Positions 55,480-64,000 of a stretch of DNA of 64,000 nucleotides are shown here, one piece after another. Every line of letters begins with the position of its first letter. The first letter of the stretch is position 1. A program made the position numbers and the translations under genes. The DNA is from Fagopyrum homotropicum (taxonomy: Eukaryota > Streptophyta > Magnoliopsida > Caryophyllales > Polygonaceae). Below the pieces are notes generated by a model, which was not told the origin of the DNA, searched no databases, and saw only the letters and a list, made by a program, of their open reading frames with translations. Where the stretch lies: contig BSWB01000001.1 in the NCBI GenBank assembly GCA_033239125.1, positions 60,679,416 through 60,743,415 on the forward strand. The letters are read 5' to 3'.

Positions 55480-55595
55480 TCGTCATGGCCTTGTCAGGTC
55501 CATGAAGGAGTTTGTCACAGGTTTGTCGGGCTTTGTCATGGCCTCGTCTCAGCTTAGTCATGATCTCGTCACAGCTTGTCATGATCTCGTCTAAA
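55480..55595 (-). repeat. GTCATGRYCTCGTC repeat cluster in LARD LTR U3
   Basis: GTCATGGCCTTGTC, GTCATGGCCTCGTC and two GTCATGATCTCGTC copies (55557-55570, 55578-55591), with looser copies between them. On the minus strand this lies in U3, upstream of the likely promoter. The right LTR has the same (62459-62572). Confidence 0.8.
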
Positions 55596-55852
55596 GTCAT
55601 CGATAAGAATGAATTATAATAACTAGGGTTTGATATAAATCTATCATTTTATGTGAATTAAATTCTACATAAAATAATACATAATTATAAGAATTAGAGC
55701 TTGATATAATTTTATCATTTCATGTGAATTAAATTCTACGTAAAATAATAAAATTTGTGAAGGAAGAAATACTAGATAGAATGGGAAACCGTCAACGACT
55801 CGAAGTCCGATTTGATTCGGAATTAAACAGAATAAAAATTCTGGATATTACA

Positions 55853-55874
55853 TCAGTACCCCCTTAAAATAAGG
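55853..55874 (-). other. LARD polypurine tract
   Basis: The minus strand reads TTATTTTAAGGGGGTACTGA just before the LTR start TGTAATATCC. Fits the start site for plus-strand DNA. Confidence 0.75.
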
Positions 55875-58800
55875 TTCGTCCCAAAACTTAGGACAAGGTA
55901 CTTAATTAAACGACTTCTATAAATAAACTGGTATGTCCTAGTCTCACTAAAATTTAATTTCCTTTTCTAAACTTCTCTAACCTTATCAGAGCGTAACGGA
56001 AAAAAATTGGTCGTTACATGAGATCCCCCTCAAAATAAGTTTCGTCCCGAAACTTAGGATAAGACAATCCTGATCGGCCTTTAAGACACCACATGGGTGT
56101 TTTTGGTCACTACACAAAAGTCTCGTCGTTTCCACATCCAAGTATCCCGCACATCAAGGTTATCAAAAGCACACATCAGCGACTAAGCACTCAATCATGA
56201 AATAAACAAGTAGACAAACAATATCACACATCGAAGGTCAAGCCCTAACTCATCACTCTCGAGGTTACAACTATCACTACATAGGTCTTTGAAAGGTTAC
56301 GTCTCTTACTATTCCCAATCTTAGGTAGCCTTATCGGCTCTTCATGAAACCACTGAATCTTAAATCTTTTCCGGTACTTAGATCACAAGGGCCTGCTACC
56401 ACGTTCTAGAGTAGTTACCGGATATCTCACCGGTATCATCCGGCTCAACTATCTGATCCTCTAATCTGATGACCTCACTCGTGTCTGGTAGGTATCTCTC
56501 CAACTGAAATTCTCAAACTCAATTCCAAAACTTAGTCTCCGTGGAAAACTGGAGCTACACCCTCCAATAGGGTGAGGAATACTAGTCCATCAATCATTTC
56601 TAAACCACTTTAAAACTTCAAATGGTTGTCGTACACAACTCACTTCCAGATCCTTTGATGACTTTACGGAAAATAATCTATTCAACTTTCTTCCCTTCGT
56701 GATGACCACTTGCTTACGGCCTTCTGAAGAGGTTCTGACTACCCACTCAGGCCAAAGGTCTTTGACATCCACCAACACTTACTAAGTTCCCCATGCTCTT
56801 CGTATCACGACCCACATGGTATTGTCTTTTAATATTACTCAATCATCATGTTCCTCAGGTACGGAATTGTCACCCTTACCCTTTTCAGGTCTAATACTCA
56901 ACACAATTAAAAATCAAATCTAGTGGTTATCCTCTTTGTTCACTTGGCTTTGTTATATTATTTATAGATCTCTAATATATCGTTTGCTCAAACTTAGGCT
57001 TCTCACACATTTTCTAAGATCTTAAGTGAAATAGAATAAGTCCGAAATGACGGTATTAGACACAAAGTGATCTCATATCACCGGTATTTGTTAATAACTA
57101 CTCAATAAATGTTAACATATCATCAGCAGTGCGCTCTTTTATCCACCATTGTTACCATCCCTATAGTATCCCCCTAACTCAAAACGCAACTAGGCTCTTT
57201 TCCGACATAACATTACACATAAAATCTACTCCGAGATTATGCTTTCTTTAAGCACTGTTAATAGGTTGCAAGTATGCTCCTATCGCTTCTCTTTCTTATG
57301 TATCTTCGACTCAGGATGGCAGTTACTCACTTGGAGCTTTCTAGTGCAGGACATGCACAATACTTTTATTACCTCATTAATTCTTTCCTAATCCATCCCG
57401 AAAACTCACTCTAGAGTATTCCATTAGTATGAAATTCCAAAACTACTTGTTTGGCAACCTGTAGTAAAGCAGTCACTCTTCACTCGGATCCATAATAGGG
57501 TACCAGTCTCCTTCTATTATTTCTACATGCACATAAGTTTCCGTACAACATTTTTAGTAACTCCCCATAGCCTATCTCACGTTCCTTCCAACTAGAATGC
57601 ATTTAATAAACTATCACCATCTTAAACTCGACACGACATCCCTCAACACCCTTGAGCTTCTTGCTCTGTGGGTTAGGACCCACCACGCTTCCGCTGCGCT
57701 ACTCTGATTATTGTGTTGTTCTCCGTAATCATAAGGACGTGTTCTGTCAGTCAAAAATGATTAACCGGACGAAGTACCAAGTACTTTCCTTACTTTGTCT
57801 TCTTGAAATAAAATCATGATTGGAAAACAACCATCTTCCGTTTACTTCCTTAATTCTTTTAACACGGATCCAAACTACTAGACTCGACCGGAGTTTGATC
57901 TTAACCAGCCAAGAAGTAACCCTTAAAACGTTTCTCTTTATCCTTCTTTAGTTCGTCTTATCTTTCGGTCTTCTTCTTTCTTTGGGACAACTTTCTTTCT
58001 CAAGTCTCACTGTGCCATTCGCCTAACGTCAAAAGTCGTTCTTAACACTCCACGATAGATGGTGAGGGTCTTGTAGTTCCAATGACTTTTAATTACCTCC
58101 CAATTGTAGTCTTTTTACAGGGACCGTCTGTGTTGATGACCTATGCTCTGTTATAAATGGGGGTTACCCTCGACTCTTGAGTCCACCACACGATTCTCAC
58201 AAGCACAAGTTCCTTAATCGGCGTTGTTTGTAAATTTCCCTTCCAAATCTCTATTGACTATGTTACGGGCTTCGATCCTTTCGATACTGGCGTTGTTATT
58301 CTTCTTAGAATTCTTATCTTTAAAGAAGAAAAAATGTCTCCAGGCTTGTGAAGTCTACCCTTCGCTCTTACATTAAGTTGTAAGTCCCCGTTCCGTGTAA
58401 ATTGTGATCTGTCAAAATTTCCTTAGCTAGTAGGTAAACAGTCGCTCAGCACAATCCTTTTATACTTCTTTACTTCGTTCTATCTTCCATTCTTCCTCTT
58501 CTTTTGGGCTAGCTTCTCTTCTCGAGTCCACCAAGGTCATTCTTACGTGCCCATTTCTTCATTGGTATTGGTAGTAATACCACCTTCATGAAACTCCGTT
58601 GACCCTGCTACAGCCTCCATTCTTTGGATATTGGCGTCCCGACTTCTTTCAACTTCATATATCATCGAGGAGGTCAAAACCTCCCCACGTTTATGGGGTC
58701 TGCCTTTTCGCTTTTACACTCAATTGTAGGTCTTCATTCTGTGCACCTTAGATTCTCACCCCCGGATTGACATTTTGTCTCTTTTGGTTTCTCCTGCCCC

Positions 58801-59510
58801 TAATGGTCTATGTGGCATCCGCCTCGATTATAATGTCCTTGATTCTGTAATCTCGGTTGTACTCAATTCTACTTGTCCTGTTCCAATATTGTTATCTCTA
58901 CTCCACACTCTTATAGTCTCTTGCATGGCCCTTCAAATTCCGTCTCTCGGCCTCGTATGCCTGAGTTCCTTGTACGACCTTCTATTGCTTCTAACTGAAC
59001 TAACTCAGGGATTTCTTCCTCATCTGATTGTGCTTGTGGTTAAAATTATCTTCACAACTTGACTTCCTTGCTCACTTGTTCTTTGGATGGTTAACAGGGG
59101 TTACTAGGACGCCCACCCGAGTCTAATACTTGATCCAAGGTCCGAGTCCTTTGTCTCGTTTTGAAAACTCTTCAAGTCTGCTACCGATTTATCATGAGGC
59201 GATAATCGCATCATGATATCACAACTAAAGGATATAATATAATCTTTAGGATACTAACATATTACACATACACATATATAGCATACATTAATATTCATTA
59301 TACTAAATCCATATGCTAACTCATATCGATCCAAGTTGTAGAGATCCACGGAGAGCGATGGTGGTCCAACGTACTACTAACCCAACAACCCGACTATGCG
59401 CACGTGTGAAAACATAAATCCGTTTTGAAAATTTTAGACCCCTTTCGGGTTCTAATTATTTTATACAATCGGTCTTTCAGAAGATTTCAAGTGTCATTGT
59501 TGCCAACCCA
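55875..59510 (-). other. LARD internal region, non-coding
   Basis: About 3.6 kb. I find no retroviral domain in any frame; the longest chance ORF is 95 codons. Near its polypurine end it holds a second polypurine tract and a worn LTR start (TGTAACGACC on minus, 56009-56018). A diverged direct repeat of about 345 bases lies at about 58100-58790. Confidence 0.7.
58100..58790 (-). repeat. Diverged 345-bp direct repeat inside LARD
   Basis: Landmarks at constant offset on plus: GAGTCCACCA (58179, 58524) and GTCTACCCTTCGCT / GTCTGCCTTTTCGCT (58353, 58699). Similarity between them is modest. Confidence 0.5.
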
Positions 59511-59524
59511 GAGCTCTGATACCA
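59511..59524 (-). other. LARD primer-binding site, tRNA-iMet type
   Basis: The minus strand reads TGGTATCAGAGCTC three bases after the right LTR; the first 12 bases fit the initiator tRNA-Met complement exactly. Confidence 0.9.
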
Positions 59525-59527
59525 TAA

Positions 59528-62500
59528 TGTAACACCCCAAATTCTGAGAACTCGGGGAGTTACTGGTTAGGACCTCACAATGGGTCCCGACCTTAGTTTG
59601 ACAACAATTTAACTTGGATCTTACAACAAGGCACAAAAGTATTTAAAACATTTGAAAACTTTAAACAATATATACATGAAGAATATGTATCAGCCTTACA
59701 AAGAAAAGGTACCAAAACGACACATAAGAAGAACAAAAGACATCCCGTCCCCAACTAAATAAGTACGTGGACCCGGCTGACCATTCCCTCTGGATCTCTC
59801 TACAACTGTTTTAACCTGCAAGACATCTACAAGCGGTATAAAACCGTTAGCTAACATTCTATGCATAAGTATAAAGGTAAAAGCACAAACACACAACATA
59901 CACAATCAACATGCAACACTCAATCCCTTTATTTTCTCTAATTAGGTGATAGATTATTACTAATGATACTTATTTTGTGACACGAGGGATTCCCAAACCT
60001 CGCCCCTGTCCCTGTTTACCAACGCGGAATGGTACTAATGCATCTGACCGTCTACCGGAATGGGCTGGTCGCAGGGAACCTCCTAGACTCTCGCAAGAGC
60101 TAGGCAGATGATGTCACGACTCGTTATCATACACTTGGGTCAATTACGTAAATAATAAAGTCGGCCTAATCCGGTTTCGTTGTTTATCATAACTAACAAA
60201 CACCACTCATACACATTACACTCATACAAGAAGCCAGCTAAGTAAGTCCGTGGACTTACTTGAATCAGATTTCGACTCCTAATTCGCAAATCGATCTGTA
60301 CAGTAGGAATTCAGTGGCCTGTTAAAGGATGCAAGTGTGTCAGTGCACTTTCTGGGTGGGTAGAAGTCTAAGACTTCTAAGATAGTAGGTCTTAATAGAA
60401 CGGAATTGATTACATTATTAATTTATGGTAAAATGACTATTTTACCCTTGGTCTCAAAACTTCCAAAAATTCCCTAATTCATGCCTAAACTCTTATTTGA
60501 AGCTAAAGAGTCATATTCTAACTCCTAAAGATGAGTTTGGTTACAAACTGCAATTTACCCATTTCCCTATTTTCGGAAAGATAGTTAAGGTCTAACTTCG
60601 GCTTCAAATATAAAATTCGAATAATCTTATAAAAATTCCGAAATAATTTCCTAGATCATCTATGATATCTCATCTACTCCTAGGAGTAAGAATTTCTTAA
60701 AACTGTTCAACCATCACTTCTACAAAAATTTCTAAAATTGGTTACAACACTTAACAAACAATATATAGTCTTAACTTTGAAAAATCATAACTCCTAAACT
60801 ACTCGCTGGATTTATCCCAAATTTTGATACATTCTACTATAAAATCTTATCTACAATATATCCAAAATTCAGCCGCAAAGGATATCAAAATCATATTTAA
60901 AACTATCTCACAAAACCGAATTTCAGCACAACAGAAAAACTGTTTACGACTTCATCTTTGAAAAATCATAAATCCCAAACCACTCGCTGGATGCCTCTCA
61001 AATTTTAATATGTTCTACAAAAATATTTCAACTATATCATATCCAAAATTCAAGCCTAACGGAGATCAAGAGCTTATTCAAAACCATCTCACAAAACAGC
61101 ATCACTTGCTGTTTTCCCCAACACTCAGCACATATATACAAACTTCATGAGGAGTCCACTTTGCAACATCATAAGTCTCAAACCGTAACTCCGATTCTCC
61201 CTAAATTTTAGTATGATCTACTATATACTACTGACTACAACATATCCAAAATTCAGAAATAAAGGAGGTGTCTAACATACCCAAATCTGGACTCGAAAAT
61301 GCCTGCTTATCACTTCATGAAAACTTCGGAAAACAACATGCATCTTTACTGCTCCTCTATGGGTATTCTGGGTAGATTTAGGAGACATAAAAGGTACTCA
61401 TTAGGCATGAATTACATGGACTGAAGTGCAAGCAAGCGAAAGGTATCAACCTACTTCATGTAAGCTTAAGGGCACAACTCCCCCTACCTTCAAGTACATA
61501 TACATTGCAACAGAAGAAGCAAAAGGATGGCTTACTTCGGCTGCACTAGGGAGGACAGACTTTGCTGGCGATTGCAGTCCTTAACGCCCGAAACCGGAGG
61601 GCGCAGAAGGGAGCTTGACTCTCGATTTCGACCCAGACAGGAGGAGGTTCCTTGATTTCGGCAGTCACTGCAGGGGCCATTGTAGTTACTAGATCGAATA
61701 CAAAGGATAGGTATAGAAGGGAACTGAGTCCCTACCTGGAGTGTTCGAATGAGAGGCGTTGAGGAGTGTCCTCTGTCTTGTTGGAGTTACAAAGGAGGGG
61801 GAAAGGTTGCTGCCTCGGCTGTAGGGTCTGACCTGTCCGTCTAGGCCAAGAGGGGAGGAGTTTCATGGAAGGAAAGAGATAGACGGATCACCTGCTGAAG
61901 AGGCCACTAGGTCCTATGCAGATCTGGAAGGTCGGGTGTCATCACTGACGCAGGAGATGGATCAAGAAGCGTGTGGCCTTGATGGCCGCCTGCTATGGAG
62001 GAGATTCGGGTACATGTTCACGTGTAGAGGCTTGCTGTTACATTTTTGCTGGCAGGTCGAAGGGAAGGCGAGGCGTGCAAGCTGCTGCTACGTCTGTGCT
62101 GGGAGGTCGAAGGGATGACGAGGCGTGCAAGCTGCTGCTATGTCTGTGCTGGGAGGTTGAAGGAATCTTGGGAGTTAAGGCGATGCATCTGGACGTACAG
62201 GAAGGCAGGCGTGGGGCTGTGGAGGATTGGTGCCGACTGGTGTTCCTTGGCGTGTAGGAGTTTACAAGCGAGCTAGGGCAGTTCACGTCCCTCACAGGTG
62301 GGCTGGGTAGAAGTACGTAGATGGGCTGGAGCAAAGAGGTGCAAGGGAGGGATGAAATAAAAGAGGAAGGGAGTGGGCTGAAAACATAGGCAAAAAGTTG
62401 GGCTGAAGCAAGGTAGGAAAGAATGGGCTGAATAGTTTGTCAAAAACATGTCAAAACTCGTCATGGCCTTGTCAGGTCCATGAAGGAGTTTGTCATAGGT

Positions 62501-62830
62501 TTGTCGGGCTTTGTCAGTGCCTCATCTTAGCTTAGTCATGATCTCGTCACAGCTTGTCATGATCTCGTCTAAAGTCATCGATAAGAATGAATTATAATAA
62601 ATAGTGTTTGATATAAATCTATCATTTTATGTGAATTAAATTCTACATAAAATAATACATAATTATAAGAATTAGAGCTTGATATAATTTTATCATTTTA
62701 TGTGAATTAAATTCTACATAAAATAATAAAATTTGTGAAGGAAGAAATACTAGATAGAATGGGAAACCGTCAACAGCTCGAATTCCGATTTGATTCGGAA
62801 TTAAACGGAATAAAAATTCCGGATATTACA
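59528..62830 (-). repeat. LARD 5' LTR (3303 bp)
   Basis: On the minus strand begins TGTAATATCCGG and ends GGGGTGTTACA. Nearly the same as the left LTR throughout, including all internal repeats. Small differences are scattered substitutions and short indels. Confidence 0.9.
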
Positions 62831-62835
62831 GTCGA
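62831..62835. other. Target-site duplication of LARD, right (GTCGA)
   Basis: Exact second copy; K coding resumes in it. Confidence 0.95.
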
Positions 62836-62993
62836 GATGGACTGGCCCGTATGTGGTGAGGAAGATCTTTCCTCACGGAGCGGTAGAGATTGGAGGAGAA
62901 CATTGTGGGAACTTTAAGGTGAATGGATACCGTTTGAAGAAGCACATCCGGGAAGCCCCTGTTAATGTGATTGCCCCGGTCCACCTCAAGTAA
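62831..62993 (+). pseudogene. pol: K pol: integrase end after the LARD
   Basis: Reading across the removed LARD gives SRWTGPYVVRKIFPHGAVEI, then a one-base frame change, GNFKVNGYRLKKHIREAP and the stop TAA at 62991. This is the normal end of Athila pol. The conserved GCGCTTCTTGGGAGGCAACC follows at about 63033, as in B (about 24138). Confidence 0.85.
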
Positions 62994-64000
62994 GGCACTC
63001 CGGTATTTGGTCTAGCTAAAGACCTTAAAGAAGCGCTTCTTGGGAGGCAACCCAAGGCTACATATCTTTCCATTTTCATTTTGCATTTGTTTTCGGTTTT
63101 GCTTTTTGTGTGTGTGTTTTCTTTTAGTTTTGATGATAGGACTTAGGGTTGTGATGAGTGTTGATGTTGTTGGAGGCCAAGTGTGGACCTCATGAGTTCA
63201 TTGGAGTTACGTGCAAGATCCGAGCACTAAGGCAAGGGAAGAGCTAGATGTAATCTCGGTCCAAATGGCTCTTGGCCGTACGAGATTTTCTATGCAGGGA
63301 GTGACCTCGACCGGTAACTCGGTCTAGATGTGATGATGGTCCGAGATTTCCCTGCTGGACAAATGCTTGCTTTGGGGTGTGCCCGTACTTTAAGACCCAT
63401 TGTGCATTTCTCCATCTGCCACCATTCCACTTGAGTGAATCGGCATACCGAAATCCCAACATTTTGCATTGTGAGGATCCTTTTTCACTCTTTGTTTAAC
63501 TGTCACATTAAGGACAATGTGGTATTAAGTATGGGGTGGCGTTTTCATGATTCTTTGCATGATCGCATCTAGGATAGTTTCAATTTATAGTCAAACATTT
63601 CTTTTCATGTCTTGCATTGTATATACTTATCTCAAAAATTTTTAAAAAGCAAAAAATTTGTAAAAAAAACTTTCGTGCTTCTAAGTTTGGATATGAACCT
63701 TATGATGATTTTGTTTTGTGGATTGACTATGCATGGCCTTGTGTGTTGAATGATTTTATGCGTATGTGGACTTGAATACTTCTTTTAAATCCCATATATG
63801 AATTGTGATAATGATTGTTGTCCGGGTTGGATTGAGAATTTATGGTCAAAATTGCATGATAGTTCTTACACATCATCTAGGAATGATTAAGGCATTTCAT
63901 TTCTCTCTTCTTCTCATCTTGATCATGTTGTTTAAAGCATGTTAGTGTGTTGAGTGTGTGAAAAGCAAGTGTGGGGTGATGTAGAGTGAATGAATAATGT
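62994..64000 (+). other. K 3' region, non-coding, runs off window
   Basis: No third ORF is seen here, unlike B and D. A cluster of CTCGGTCC, CTCGACCGG and CCGAGATT motifs is at 63246-63350. The inverted repeat ACATTA-AGGA-CAATGT (63505-63520) and AAGTATGGGG (63527-63536) match D. From 63787 the sequence equals the start of H 3' UTR (32741). Confidence 0.7.

Larger units (their letters stand above)
52553..55852 (-). repeat. LARD 3' LTR (3300 bp)
   Basis: On the minus strand it begins TGTAATATCCAG and ends GGGGTGTTACA. Inside: two 70-base AT-rich repeats (about 55604-55750), a GTCATGATCTCGTC cluster (55480-55595), a 50-base tandem repeat (55076-55187), a GC-rich part (54560-55330), and three diverged repeats of about 180-200 bases (from about 53805, 53985 and 54185). 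Confidence 0.9.
52553..62830 (-). mobile_element. Large non-coding LTR element (LARD-like)
   Basis: 10,278 bases with two 3.3 kb LTRs (52553-55852, 59528-62830), a GTCGA target duplication, an iMet primer site next to the right LTR and a polypurine tract next to the left one. This sets the strand as minus. The 3.7 kb inside shows no gag or pol on either strand. The LTRs are very similar, so it is among the youngest insertions. The TGTAATATCC LTR ends and the GTTTTGGGACGAAC-type polypurine region are like those of Del/Tekay-type elements, so it may use their proteins. Confidence 0.85.

Noticed and set aside
58775..59062. 95-codon hydrophobic plus-strand ORF in the LARD
   Set aside because: On the antisense strand of the element, no domain, and T/C-rich sequence gives Leu/Ser/Val runs by chance.
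1..64000. Host protein-coding genes, rRNA or organelle DNA
   Set aside because: Every long coding signal belongs to retrotransposon gag, pol or third ORFs, and no exon-intron gene or rRNA sequence was recognised.

Overview
This window is plant nuclear DNA made almost wholly of LTR retrotransposons, most of them broken and inserted into one another. I see no intact host gene, no tRNA or rRNA gene and no CRISPR array. The Ty3/gypsy elements mostly belong to the Athila type. Their tRNA-Asp primer sites begin TGGCGCCGTTGCCGGGGA, their protease core reads LGASV, their LTRs begin TGTTAGCATG or TGATAGCATG, and an extra ORF follows pol. There are also CRM-like Ty3/gypsy elements with tRNA-iMet primer sites, one Ty1/copia element of the SIRE/Maximus type with an env-position ORF, and a large non-coding LTR element (LARD). 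This mix suggests pericentromeric heterochromatin of a dicot. The species cannot be told from the sequence.

Layout, with letters used below. E (minus, 1-2533, runs off the left edge) sits in D (plus, 2534-6090). D sits in the RNase H region of C (minus, 6091-18711). C also carries the CRM-like element F (minus, 8652-16092). C sits in the 5' LTR of B (plus, 18712-30625). B sits in the 5' LTR of G (plus, 30626-32740). G sits in the 3' UTR of H (plus, 32741-35501). This is a nest at least six deep. B also holds a solo LTR (24332-25576) with an exact ACCAT target duplication. Next come the copia element (35670-45016, target duplication CTTGT) inside the LTR of a second CRM-like element J (plus, to 48314), an LTR fragment L (48315-49970), and an Athila pol K (plus, 49971-52552 and 62831-64000). 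K is split by the LARD (minus, 52553-62830, target duplication GTCGA).

None of the coding regions looks functional. RT, RNase H, integrase and protease genes carry stops, frameshifts, deletions or changed catalytic residues. The copia element and the LARD are the best preserved structurally.

The most interesting signal is shared by elements of different superfamilies. Each family carries many copies of its own short palindrome in the LTR, and again in internal spacers or linkers. The palindromes are CCACGGCCGTGG (C, D, E and the solo LTR), ATCTCGGCCGAGAT (B, H, K and the CRM-like J) and TCAAGGCCTTGA (copia). All fit one pattern, CNNGGCCNNG. Other notable signals are a conserved hairpin block in Athila 3' UTRs, a U1-like box repeated in LTRs, a doubled primer site in E, and a target-duplication-flanked F insertion with one end that is not an LTR. 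Similarity statements come from reading by eye; no alignment or search was run.
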